Assembly (NCBI GenBank): GCA_005884665.1 | Contig: VBAT01000037.1 | Span: forward strand, 1-33,377 | DNA from: Bacteroidota bacterium | Lineage (GTDB): Bacteria > Bacteroidota > Bacteroidia > Chitinophagales > Chitinophagaceae | DNA: 33,377 bases | Direction: 5' to 3' | Part shown: positions 23,021-31,530 of the stretch, piece after piece | How the letters are laid out: each line of letters begins with the position of its first letter | How positions within the stretch are numbered: position 1 is the stretch's first letter | Notes under the pieces: model-generated | Database searches by the model: none | Seen by the model: only the letters and a program-made list of their open reading frames with translations | What the model was told of the DNA's origin: nothing | Made by a program: the position numbers and the translations under genes

Positions 23021-23044
23021 CCTACTATTTTTGTAGACTAATTT
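23021..23044 (-). promoter_or_regulatory. Shared 24-nt upstream element, copy at the siroheme operon
   Basis: The plus strand reads C, CTACTATTTTTGTAG, ACTAATTT, differing from the copy at 17649-17672 at only three positions, all within the spacer or edge of the CTAC-N7-RTAG core. It lies 7 bp upstream of the -7 box. It is in the divergent region, so it could also act on the rdx gene to its right. Confidence 0.6.
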
Positions 23045-23208
23045 GATTTTAATTTCCAAATACGAACACTCATTCATACAACCATCGATCGCCGGTCTTT
23101 TGTTGTAAACATGCAAATTGATTTTGAATGTCGCGGGTTCAGGTTTGGGTGCAAGCAATCAATTCATGGCCAATTATTACCGAACTTCAGCGATCAAATC
23201 TTTCATAT

Positions 23209-23505
23209 ATGAAACCAACCATTATTATTGAGTACTGTCCTAAATGCGGGTGGCTGCTTCGGGCAGCCTACATGGCACAGGAGTTCCTGACTACTTTTAC
23301 TGAAGACCTGAAAGCAGTGACACTGCAGCCAAGCGAGATCAATGGCAACTTCCACATCACAATTGGAGACAAAAAAGTATTCGATCGCAAGGATTATGGA
23401 GGCTTCCCGGAAATAAAAGAACTGAAACAGCTGGTCAGAGATGTTGCGGCGCCCGGTAAGAACCTTGGACATACTGATACGAGAACACATCATCGTGAGG
23501 AGTGA
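23209..23505 (+). CDS. SelT/SelW/SelH-family (Rdx) redox protein
   Basis: A 98-aa thioredoxin-like protein. It begins MKPTIIIEYCPKCGW, with the Rdx CxxC motif at C10 and C13; Cys replaces the selenocysteine of eukaryotic SelW. The next pieces (LLRAAYMAQEFLTTF, VTLQPSEINGNFHITIGDKKVF and DYGGFPEIKELKQLVRD) match the short Rdx fold. The start at 23209 is favoured because the family begins with this strand; a longer frame adds unrelated residues. The thiol redox role is from the family; partners are unknown. Downstream is mobA, with an inverted repeat between them. It diverges from the siroheme operon. Confidence 0.8.
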   Translation: MKPTIIIEYCPKCGWLLRAAYMAQEFLTTFTEDLKAVTLQPSEINGNFHITIGDKKVFDRKDYGGFPEIKELKQLVRDVAAPGKNLGHTDTRTHHREE

Positions 23506-23575
23506 ATGGTGAGTGGTTAATGATGAATGACGAGTGTTGAAGAATGTTTATCACCGACCACTTACCACTCACCAT
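23506..23575. repeat. Inverted repeat between rdx and mobA
   Basis: ATGGTGAGTGGTTAATG (23506-23522) is matched in inverse orientation by 23559-23575 (15 of 17 positions), with a 36-bp centre. The left arm starts at the base after the rdx stop. The GTGAGTGGT wording is low-complexity and typical of dispersed intergenic repeats. There is no T tract, so it is not a standard terminator. Confidence 0.5.
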
Positions 23576-23593
23576 CATCAGAATTCTCAATTT

Positions 23594-24178
23594 ATGACAG
23601 GCTTAGTACTCTGTGGCGGACAAAGTAGCAGAATGGGCACCGACAAAGGACTGTTGAAATTGCAGGCGAATTCCTGGGCCCAAACAGCGGTAAACAAACT
23701 ACTGGAATTACAAATCCCGGTATTGATTTCAGTTAACAAGAATCAGTACGCAGAATATGGAACTGTTTTTCCCCCTCAACAATTAATTGTAGATAATGAA
23801 TCGTTGCGACTGAAGGGACCTCTTTGTGGGGTATTGACTACGCACTTACAATTGCCACAGGAGGACCTTGTTGTTCTCGCCTGTGATATGCCTTTACTCG
23901 AAATCGGGTTAGTCAAAGAACTCGTAATACAGTACCGATTGAACGACAAAAACGATGCATTTATTTACACTAACGATGGCGAACCCGAACCCCTTTGTGG
24001 AATTTATAAATCAAGGGGTCTTGCTCACATCCTTTCCCTGTATCACTCAGGGCAACTTGTTAAACACAGCATGAAGTTTATGCTGGAACATGTCCCTACC
24101 AACACACTTACTCTGTCTCCAGAAAAAAAATCCAGCTTCCGAAACTTCAACGCACACGCTGAATTAAACGGTCTGTGA
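23594..24178 (+). CDS. mobA: Molybdenum cofactor guanylyltransferase
   Basis: A 194-aa enzyme that joins GMP to molybdopterin to make MGD, needed by the nitrate reductase encoded nearby. The nucleotide-binding N-terminus MTGLVLCGGQSSRMGTDKGLL carries the L-x-G-G-x-S-x-R-M-G-x-D-K signature; the Mg-binding Asp is in VLACDMPLL (about residues 96-104), and PEPLCGIYKS is the later family motif. The start at 23594 is the family start; an upstream ATG lies within the repeat. It ends 15 bp inside the 3' end of the convergent rubredoxin-type gene. Its place beside the nitrate cluster fits its role. Confidence 0.9.
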   Translation: MTGLVLCGGQSSRMGTDKGLLKLQANSWAQTAVNKLLELQIPVLISVNKNQYAEYGTVFPPQQLIVDNESLRLKGPLCGVLTTHLQLPQEDLVVLACDMPLLEIGLVKELVIQYRLNDKNDAFIYTNDGEPEPLCGIYKSRGLAHILSLYHSGQLVKHSMKFMLEHVPTNTLTLSPEKKSSFRNFNAHAELNGL

Positions 24179-25657
24179 ATTCAGATCTGCTTTCTTTCTT
24201 CTCACAAATTCATTCCTGGGAGCTTCACACAGGTGACATGCATAATCTTCCGGCAATTCATCAAAGGCTGTATGAGAAGCGATGCCATATCCTGGTTCAC
24301 CGGCTGCTTCGTCATAAATGCTCAGGCAATGAACGCATTGATGCACATACTCGATCTTCTCAGGCTTTGCTATTGTTTCTTTTTGCACCTCCTTCTTCAC
24401 CCGCAAATCAACCAGTTTTGCTTTATACGCATAAAAAGAAAATACGGCTTTTCGCAGCTGATCAGGTAATAGAGCCCTTAGGTTATTACGACTATAAATA
24501 ACCCCCGTTCGTTCATTGGGATTGAAATCTTTGGCACAGAGAATATCATAAACAGGAAAAAACTTCACACGACCGATGGAAAAAAGTGCACGCTTCCTTA
24601 CCAGGATACTGCTAAATACCTCACTTTTTCTCCCGGTTTTAATGCCGAAGCAAATACCGAAAGTGCGGGTATCGCCATTGTTGAGATGCTTGACCAAAAA
24701 GTTCTTTAGTTTCAGCCCGTCAAAACTATTGTCCTCTATCTGGAAGTTGAGCTCATTGGCTGCGTGTCTCACATTTACCTGGTATTTCTCCAACAAATGA
24801 TTCCATTGCTGCCGGTCTTTTTCTTCGATTCCTTTGATGATGATTGTTTTCCACGGTGTAGAACATATCTGTCCAATTTTGGTTTGAAGGCACAAAGAAC
24901 AGATCTCTTTTAAAAAATTCCGGTCAAATAGTTCATCGCGGCGGTAAATACCCAACCAGCTCTTATCATGGTACCGGTTCAAACCTTCGTAATACGGTAG
25001 ATTAAAAAAAGGCAACTCCAATTTTGTTTCAACACGTTTGACGATATAACTGTCTCTCCGAATGAGAGCATACAGTTCATCGCCACAGGCATTTTCGTTA
25101 CCGATAAATTTTTGCCTGTTTGCCCATATTTTTTGTTCAATCTCAGCCGACATCCTGGCTATATCATTTGTATATACCATATCCCCCCATTCATAAATGA
25201 CATTGGTTTTCGGGAAACGGATGAACAGGTGCCAGAAATGTTGAGCCGCAGGCGAAGCTACCCAGTTAATGTTGCCAGTAAGCATGGGCGTAAAGCTTTG
25301 GTTACTGTCGCTTATATTTATCTTAAGCCGTGGTTTGTAATCAACAAGATCAAAAATATCTTTGTATACTCCTTCACTTAACCAGGTATTGGCAATAAAG
25401 ATCTCTTCAGCGGGGTAAGAGCTTACAATGTTGGGATATTCGTCGTTGCCGACTTCGAAATGGCAGCCAAGCGATCCCAATTCACCAGTGAATATTTTTA
25501 ATTCTTCAGCTGCCACATCAAACAATAATTGTTGCCGCAAGCCAAAGCGGGCATGCTGCACATTACAGTTTCCGGCTGCCACAAGAATATTGTAGAGCTC
25601 ACCGGGCGATACTATCCCCCCTTTGAAATTTATTTTTATGACATGCCTGTTGTTCAC
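24164..25657 (-). CDS. Degenerate nitrite/sulfite reductase-like protein with C-terminal rubredoxin domain
   Basis: A 497-aa cytosolic protein. Residues 5-75 form a nitrite/sulfite-reductase ferredoxin-like half-domain (GGIVSPGELYNILVAAGN, FGLRQQLLFDV). Next is a region shaped like the siroheme domain (YPNIVSSYPAEEIF at 74-87; KINISDSNQSFTPMLTGNINWVA split at 112-134), where active enzymes have S-G-C-P-N-S-C; here both Cys are replaced, so siroheme/Fe4S4 binding in the usual way is lost. A second half-domain follows (about 250-340, CSTPWKTIIIKGI). The C-terminus is a rubredoxin with C441, C444, C474 and C477. It is the last gene of the nitrate cluster, 1 bp after the GNAT-NarM gene. Likely an electron carrier or assembly factor rather than a reductase. 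Confidence 0.72.
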   Translation of the reverse strand: MNNRHVIKINFKGGIVSPGELYNILVAAGNCNVQHARFGLRQQLLFDVAAEELKIFTGELGSLGCHFEVGNDEYPNIVSSYPAEEIFIANTWLSEGVYKDIFDLVDYKPRLKINISDSNQSFTPMLTGNINWVASPAAQHFWHLFIRFPKTNVIYEWGDMVYTNDIARMSAEIEQKIWANRQKFIGNENACGDELYALIRRDSYIVKRVETKLELPFFNLPYYEGLNRYHDKSWLGIYRRDELFDRNFLKEICSLCLQTKIGQICSTPWKTIIIKGIEEKDRQQWNHLLEKYQVNVRHAANELNFQIEDNSFDGLKLKNFLVKHLNNGDTRTFGICFGIKTGRKSEVFSSILVRKRALFSIGRVKFFPVYDILCAKDFNPNERTGVIYSRNNLRALLPDQLRKAVFSFYAYKAKLVDLRVKKEVQKETIAKPEKIEYVHQCVHCLSIYDEAAGEPGYGIASHTAFDELPEDYACHLCEAPRNEFVRRKKADLNSQTV

Positions 25658-25658
25658 C

Positions 25659-26615
25659 CTATCCTCCTGTTAATTTGAATTCTTTTATAGCTTTTGAAAA
25701 ATTCTTATTCTCGTGAGACTCCCTGGATAATTTTAAAAGAGCGAACCGTTGCAGCTCCGTCAATTTATTCCACTGTTGTATTGATAGATCACAACCGAAA
25801 CTTTTTAATTTTTCGCTCAGCGCTACAGGCACTTTGTTTAGATTGGCCCATGCAGGACTCTCATCGACGTTCATGGCAGTTGCCTGGTTGCCAGTATAAT
25901 TTTTTATCAAGCACGACAAATACCTGTTATACTCTTTTACCTCTTCTTCGTTGCTGCAGGATTTTTTTGCCAGCGCGATCCTTTCATCTACAGAAAACCT
26001 GCACCATTCAGCTAATTTTAATTTGATCCCCGCCTTGTCCATCCTGAAACGGACGATCATCGGGATGCAGCGTACATTTTTTTCTATAAATTCCTCTTCA
26101 AACAAAAAGTATTCTATGTCCGGAAGGTTCTTAAATTCCGAGGGCCTGGAAGAAAGAGGCAATTTCTTTTTCATACATACACTTTCTTCCAGCCCGGCAT
26201 ACTGGCCGTAGTTGTCTATGATATTATATCCTTCCTTGTGGTATAAGCCTTGCGCAACCCTGAAGTGCACACTGGTTTCCAATACTGCATATTGAAAGCA
26301 GCATTCACTGGCCCAGGCTTCCAACTCGTGCAATACCGATCTTGAAAATCCCCGGCCCCTGTATTCTTTTTCTACAAACATTCTTTTGATCTCAACAGTA
26401 TCTTCATTGAATTCTTTAAAGCATCCGCAGGCAACGGGTTTTGTGTTTATATACAATACTACTACCGTTTGAAGACCGGGAACTTTGTTATACTGGTCAT
26501 ACGTGTCCTGGTCCTCCTGCAATTCATTCCACAATTCATGATCAAGCTTTGCAATGAGTGCATTAAAGTCTTTATCACTGCTATTGGTCCTTACTATCGA
26601 GATTTTTTCCTGCAT
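25659..26615 (-). CDS. GNAT acetyltransferase fused to a nitrate reductase-associated (NarM-like) domain
   Basis: A 318-aa fusion. Residues 5-152 are a GNAT N-acetyltransferase: TVEIKRMFVEKEYRGRGF with the acetyl-CoA loop RGRG (86-89), then SRSVLHELEAWA and VAQGLYHKEGY. From about 168 the sequence (YFLFEEEFIEKNVRCIPM, then VRFRMDKAGIKLKLAEW, RFSVDERIALAKKSC) closely resembles the nitrate reductase-associated protein family (PF09655/TIGR02664), known mainly from cyanobacteria, where NarM is needed for active nitrate reductase. The neighbouring nitrate reductase supports this. Alone, the GNAT substrate is unknown; acetylation of the reductase or an associated protein is only a thought. The genes on either side lie 1 bp and 18 bp away, so it is in the operon. 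Confidence 0.75.
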   Translation of the reverse strand: MQEKISIVRTNSSDKDFNALIAKLDHELWNELQEDQDTYDQYNKVPGLQTVVVLYINTKPVACGCFKEFNEDTVEIKRMFVEKEYRGRGFSRSVLHELEAWASECCFQYAVLETSVHFRVAQGLYHKEGYNIIDNYGQYAGLEESVCMKKKLPLSSRPSEFKNLPDIEYFLFEEEFIEKNVRCIPMIVRFRMDKAGIKLKLAEWCRFSVDERIALAKKSCSNEEEVKEYNRYLSCLIKNYTGNQATAMNVDESPAWANLNKVPVALSEKLKSFGCDLSIQQWNKLTELQRFALLKLSRESHENKNFSKAIKEFKLTGG

Positions 26616-26633
26616 ACTTCAAACTTACTGTTT

Positions 26634-29600
26634 CTATATCGCTGCCAACTTGTCTTTGTGATAGAAAGAATTTATTTCTGTTTCAAGAATGGTTTTTACT
26701 TCCGGCCGGCAACTGCCGCAACCCATACCCGCGCCGGTAAGCTGGCATAGCTGCAAATGATCCGTGCATCCCTCCGTTATTTTATTGATGAGATTGCCCT
26801 GGCCAACGTTGTTACAACTGCATACCAATTTGCCGATAACTGGTTCAGGCATCTTACCGCTTCGCAACAGCTGCAATCTCTTTTCGCTAAGCTCTATTTT
26901 ATGGCTAATGAGATCGCGGTATTCCAGGAATTCGTTCTTGTCCCCAATCAATATAGCTCCAATTAACCGGTCGTTATGCACGATACATTTTTTATAATAT
27001 CTTTTGGCCTTGTCAATAAAAACAATTTCTTCAAACGAAGGATCACCGGCTGGTGTCTCCACGTCTCCCAGCGAACAAATATCCGTGCCATGCATTTTCA
27101 GGATATTCATCAAAAGTGAACCATCATAGTATTTTGATATATCGCCACTGAGGTATCTTGCCACTATTTCTGCCTGCTGTTCGGCCGCAGCAGTAATGCC
27201 ATATAAAAGTCCTTTAAATTCTGCTATCTCACCTACTGCAAATACAGCGGGGTCGCTGGTTTGTAGATATTCATTCACCACCACTCCCCTTTTGCATTCG
27301 ATACCGCCGGCGCGGGCAAGTTCAATATTTGGAATGGTACCAATGGCAATAACCACGGCGTGCGCATCAATCATTAAACCGCTTTTCAGCCGTATCCCGT
27401 TCACCTGTTCCTGCCCGAGAAATCTTTCAATTTCGTCATTATAATACATGTCAACTCCTTTGCTGATCAATTCCTCATGGAGCAGTTGGCTGCCCAGCGG
27501 ATCCAGCTGGCGATCCATTAGCCTGGAAATACGTTGTACTATCGTCACGTCTACATTGATCTCTCTTAAAGATGCAGCCAACTCAATACCCAATAAACCT
27601 CCTCCTACAATAACCACCTTTCCTTTTGAAGCATCTATATGCGCTTTAAAATTGTCTGCATCAACCCGGCTTCGCATACTAAAAATCCCTTTCATGGACG
27701 GTGTATCTCTTAACATGGCAGCACGGCTACCGGTAGCCATCAACAGTATATCGTACGAATGGATTTGGCCATTGCTGTCGAAGATGATTTTCTTTTCCCG
27801 GTCAATCCATTCAACACTCACTCCCCGGTACAACTTTATTCTGTGCTCCCGTTCTTCTTCGTTTGTCATTTTTACCAGGCTGCTCCACGACAATATACCG
27901 GTGATATAATCCGGAAACAGCACCCGGTTATAAAAAGGAAAATTCTCCTTGCTGAATATAGATATCTCGTCATCAGTGTTCAGGGCCCGGTAACTTTTTA
28001 CAAAACCACAGGCACCTGCACCAGCGCCGATAACAACGATTTTTTGTTTTGGCTTTTTGTATGATCTTACCTGCACAGCGCTAAACTTAAAATCAGGTTC
28101 TTTACTTCTTGTATCTACCAGGTTGTTGGTAAGATTATTGGCCCGGTTTAAATCACTGTTCAATATCTTGCCCCAGTGCATAGGCATGAATACAACACCC
28201 GGCTTTATACCACGGGAAAGTTTTGCTTTCACTCTTACTTCTCCCCTGCCATTGAATACTTCTACCAGGTCGCTGTCCTTAATACCGCGAACGAGTGCGT
28301 CTTCGGGATGAATTTCAAGAAAAGATTCGCTGATATGTTGCATCAGCTTATTTACTTTTCCCGTCTTGCTCATTGAATGCCACTGGTCGCGAATGCGGCC
28401 CGTGGTAAGTACCAGGGGATGAATACCAGTAACAGCTTCACTTTGGTTAGCATCATCAAATGAATGGATAATGGCTTTTTGTGAAGGTGTATGAAATTTT
28501 TTATTGGTAAATAAACGGGGAGTACCGCGTCCATTTAATTCCCTGGTATATGGCCATTGAATGGCTCTTTTTTCCTTCAAAATATCGTAAGTCAAATCGT
28601 GGATATCGATCGAAGTGCCTTTGGTCAGGGCTGCATGTTCTCCGAATATTTCAGACGGATGATGAAAATCGAATCCATGATAACCCATCTTGCGTGCAAA
28701 ACGGCAAATAATCTCGGCATCCGGTAATGCCTCGCCCGGTGCATCCGCTATTTTGGAGAGATGGGATATATACCGCCCGGCATTTGTCATGGTTCCTTCT
28801 TTTTCTATCCAGGCCGCTGCCGGTAATACAACGTCGGCATACGATAAAGTTTCCAGTTTGCTGGTAATATCCTGTACAACTACAAACTTTGCTTTCTTAA
28901 GTCCTTGCTCTGCTTTCTTTACATCAGGTAAACTGATCAGCGGATTCGTACATAAGATCCATATGGCTTTCAAACTCCCGTCATTTAATGCATCAAACAT
29001 CTCTGTCGCTGTCAAGCCTGGCGTTGGCGAAATGGCACCCGGTTCTATTTGCCAAAACTTTTCCACTTCGTCCCTGTGTGCTTCATTGGAAAGATTCCTG
29101 TGTGCAGGCAGGAGATTCGACAATCCCCCCACTTCTCTGCCTCCCATTGCGTTGGGCTGACCCGTCAATGAAAAAGGACCTGAACCAGGTTTGCCGATAT
29201 GACCAGTGATGAGATTGAGGTTTATAAGCGAAAGATTTTTGTTTACGCCCACCACACTTTGATTCAAACCCATTGTCCACATGCTGATAAAGCCCACAGC
29301 ATTCCCGATATACGAGGCAGCCAGTCGAATTTCCTGTTCCGGCACGCCACAAATAACGGCAGCTTCGGCAACGGTTTTTGCAAAAACCGTTTGCCTGTAA
29401 GCTTCAAAACCCTCGGTATGATCACGTATAAAATCAAGATCAATGGTCCCATCTTCCAACAAGCATCTGCCTATCGCATGATGCAGGGTAATATCAGTAC
29501 CGGGATTCAATTGCAGGTGTACATTCGCCAGCCCACAGGTTTGTGTTTTTCGCGGGTCGCTTACAATGATCTTCAGACCAGGATTTTTTTCCTTAGCGCT

Positions 29601-30167
29601 TTCCACTCTTCTCCATAAAACAGGATGGCACCAGGCAGGATTGGCCCCTGCAACAAAAATAACATCTGCCAGTTCAAGATCATCGTAGCTTACCGGGACG
29701 CTATCTTCACCAAGACTCATTTTATATCCTACTACTGCAGAACTCATGCATAGCCTTGAGTTGGTATCAATATTATTACCTCCGATAAATCCCTTGATAA
29801 GTTTATTGACAACATAGTACTCTTCGGTAAGACACTGGCCAGATGCATAAAAAGCTACCGAACGGGGGCCATATTTACTAATGAGCGTTTTAAATACCGC
29901 TGCCGTCCGGTCTAATGCTGACTCCCATGATACCCGCTGCCTGGGCAGGTGGCGTCCATATCGCATTTCGGGATAAAGTAACCGGTCGCCCTGCTCCTTT
30001 ACTGTGTGATGCAAATTCATTCCCTTGCTGCATAGCATTCCTTTGTTGACGGGATGATCTTTATCTCCTTCTACTGTAATAGATCCGTGTGTATCTCTTT
30101 TAACGGTAATACCACATCCTACTCCGCAATAGCAGCAAGTCGTTTTATATGTTTCCTGTTTTATCAT
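26634..30167 (-). CDS. nasA: Assimilatory nitrate reductase: molybdopterin, FAD-NADH reductase and BFD domains in one chain
   Basis: An 1177-aa cytosolic enzyme reducing nitrate to nitrite. Residues 5-690 are the Mo-bis-MGD catalytic part: [4Fe-4S] ligands C11, C14, C18 and C46, and the Mo-binding Cys C140 in NSRLCMSSAV, as in NarB/NasA/NapA. The dinucleotide-binding domain ends near residue 695. From about 705 comes an FAD/NAD(P)H reductase as in NirB/NasB: FAD motif VVIGAGAGACG and NADH motif VVIVGGGLLGIELAASL. Near the end is a BFD-like [2Fe-2S] domain with Cys pairs CSCN and GCGSC. So electrons can pass from NADH through FAD and 2Fe-2S to 4Fe-4S and Mo in one polypeptide. No separate reductase subunit is needed. 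Confidence 0.93.
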   Translation of the reverse strand: MIKQETYKTTCCYCGVGCGITVKRDTHGSITVEGDKDHPVNKGMLCSKGMNLHHTVKEQGDRLLYPEMRYGRHLPRQRVSWESALDRTAAVFKTLISKYGPRSVAFYASGQCLTEEYYVVNKLIKGFIGGNNIDTNSRLCMSSAVVGYKMSLGEDSVPVSYDDLELADVIFVAGANPAWCHPVLWRRVESAKEKNPGLKIIVSDPRKTQTCGLANVHLQLNPGTDITLHHAIGRCLLEDGTIDLDFIRDHTEGFEAYRQTVFAKTVAEAAVICGVPEQEIRLAASYIGNAVGFISMWTMGLNQSVVGVNKNLSLINLNLITGHIGKPGSGPFSLTGQPNAMGGREVGGLSNLLPAHRNLSNEAHRDEVEKFWQIEPGAISPTPGLTATEMFDALNDGSLKAIWILCTNPLISLPDVKKAEQGLKKAKFVVVQDITSKLETLSYADVVLPAAAWIEKEGTMTNAGRYISHLSKIADAPGEALPDAEIICRFARKMGYHGFDFHHPSEIFGEHAALTKGTSIDIHDLTYDILKEKRAIQWPYTRELNGRGTPRLFTNKKFHTPSQKAIIHSFDDANQSEAVTGIHPLVLTTGRIRDQWHSMSKTGKVNKLMQHISESFLEIHPEDALVRGIKDSDLVEVFNGRGEVRVKAKLSRGIKPGVVFMPMHWGKILNSDLNRANNLTNNLVDTRSKEPDFKFSAVQVRSYKKPKQKIVVIGAGAGACGFVKSYRALNTDDEISIFSKENFPFYNRVLFPDYITGILSWSSLVKMTNEEEREHRIKLYRGVSVEWIDREKKIIFDSNGQIHSYDILLMATGSRAAMLRDTPSMKGIFSMRSRVDADNFKAHIDASKGKVVIVGGGLLGIELAASLREINVDVTIVQRISRLMDRQLDPLGSQLLHEELISKGVDMYYNDEIERFLGQEQVNGIRLKSGLMIDAHAVVIAIGTIPNIELARAGGIECKRGVVVNEYLQTSDPAVFAVGEIAEFKGLLYGITAAAEQQAEIVARYLSGDISKYYDGSLLMNILKMHGTDICSLGDVETPAGDPSFEEIVFIDKAKRYYKKCIVHNDRLIGAILIGDKNEFLEYRDLISHKIELSEKRLQLLRSGKMPEPVIGKLVCSCNNVGQGNLINKITEGCTDHLQLCQLTGAGMGCGSCRPEVKTILETEINSFYHKDKLAAI

Positions 30168-30180
30168 TTGGTGCGATACA

Positions 30181-31494
30181 TCAGGCAGCTACTGCCCGGG
30201 TTATTTCTTCTGAGCCAACGAATTTCGATTCGGCTGCACGTCGACTTACTATTCTCACGGTCAACACCACAACTCCTACCGCGAACACGCCCATACCGAG
30301 ATAAAGAAATGCCGCTTCATAGGACATTGATTTAAACAAAAAACCGATCAGCATAGCTCCTACATTCCCCCCGGCTCCTACAATACCCGCTACGCTTCCT
30401 ACCGCCTTTGGATTGATAAATGGAACGATGCTGTATGTAGCGCCGTTAGCCATTTTCAGGCATAAACCAAAAAAGAACATCATGCTGATGGCAAATAATA
30501 AATGGCCTGCGTTGGCGAACAACATTATACCAGCACCTTCTAACAACAAAAGGATGGCAAGCAATCCCACTTTACCGTTGAAGCCATATCGTTTACCCAC
30601 TTTGTCGGAAATGATGCCACCTAATGCCCGGGCAAAAATGTTTATCCAGCCAAATATGCTGGCAAGTAATCCCGCGAAGATCAGCGTCGCCTTATAATCA
30701 TCATGGAAATAAGTGGCCGCAAAATTGTCGACAGTGATTTCAACGCCAAAGCAGGCGGCATAAGCAACGGTCAATACCCAGGTACGATAATCTTTTGCGG
30801 CAATCAGCAGTGTATTTTCTTTTTTGCTTGACGCGGAAGGCAATTGATCAAAATTTCCTGCGGGAGTATCCTTTGTGTACTTCCAATAAAGGCGTGCCAT
30901 TATTAAGAGCAACAGGCCAGGAAGGATCATGGCGTATCTCCAGCTATCTGCCTTGCTTACCCAACCTACTCCGACAAGGGCAGCAGCTATTAAAGGCATT
31001 GCTACCTGGGTGGCGCCACCGCCTGTATTACCCCAACCTCCCGCTACTGCATTGGCTGTACCTTTTATAGTGGGAGCAAACATTACAGCCGTATGGAACT
31101 GTGTTAAGACAAACGAAGCCCCTATCACACCAATTCCCAGGCGAAACAAAAGAAAACTGGTATAACTATTTGCCAGCCCAATACACATGACCGGGATAGC
31201 ACAGCATACCAATAGCCATGTATACACTTTACGTGGGCCATATTTGTCTGTCAACCGGCCGATGACAAGCCGTGCAATGATTGTTGCGCTGACTGCGGCA
31301 ATGGCTGCATTTCCTTTTTGTGCTTTGGTAAGATGCAGCGAATCGCTCACAAGCGGCATGAGGGGTGCAATACCAAACCAGGCGAAAAAACAAAAGAAGA
31401 ATGTCAGCCATGTGAGATGAAAAGTTTTCATCTGGACACCTTTCAAACTGAAAATATTGAGTTTGTCGAGCGGTTGATTAGCGTTGAATGCCAT
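30181..31494 (-). CDS. Nitrate/nitrite transporter, MFS NNP family
   Basis: A 437-aa inner-membrane protein with 12 predicted helices. The nitrate-signature GWGNTGGGATQ (in helix 5) and its counterpart near the second half (AGIVGAGGNVGAM, in helix 11) are those of NarK/NasA/NrtP transporters. Conserved arginines in RLVIGRLTDKYGPRK and FRLGIGVIGASF fit the family's substrate-binding pattern. The N-terminus (DKLNIFSLKGVQMKTFHLTW) is also typical of Bacteroidota members, so the start at 31494 is kept rather than the inner Met. It lies 13 bp upstream of the nitrate reductase gene, so import and reduction are coupled. Confidence 0.9.
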   Translation of the reverse strand: MAFNANQPLDKLNIFSLKGVQMKTFHLTWLTFFFCFFAWFGIAPLMPLVSDSLHLTKAQKGNAAIAAVSATIIARLVIGRLTDKYGPRKVYTWLLVCCAIPVMCIGLANSYTSFLLFRLGIGVIGASFVLTQFHTAVMFAPTIKGTANAVAGGWGNTGGGATQVAMPLIAAALVGVGWVSKADSWRYAMILPGLLLLIMARLYWKYTKDTPAGNFDQLPSASSKKENTLLIAAKDYRTWVLTVAYAACFGVEITVDNFAATYFHDDYKATLIFAGLLASIFGWINIFARALGGIISDKVGKRYGFNGKVGLLAILLLLEGAGIMLFANAGHLLFAISMMFFFGLCLKMANGATYSIVPFINPKAVGSVAGIVGAGGNVGAMLIGFLFKSMSYEAAFLYLGMGVFAVGVVVLTVRIVSRRAAESKFVGSEEITRAVAA

Positions 31495-31530
31495 ATATAA
31501 AAAGTTTACGCATTAATAAATAGGATACCC

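Noticed and set aside
28690..29160. Plus-strand open frame of 156 codons
   Set aside because: It lies entirely within the well-supported nitrate reductase gene on the other strand and has no family features.
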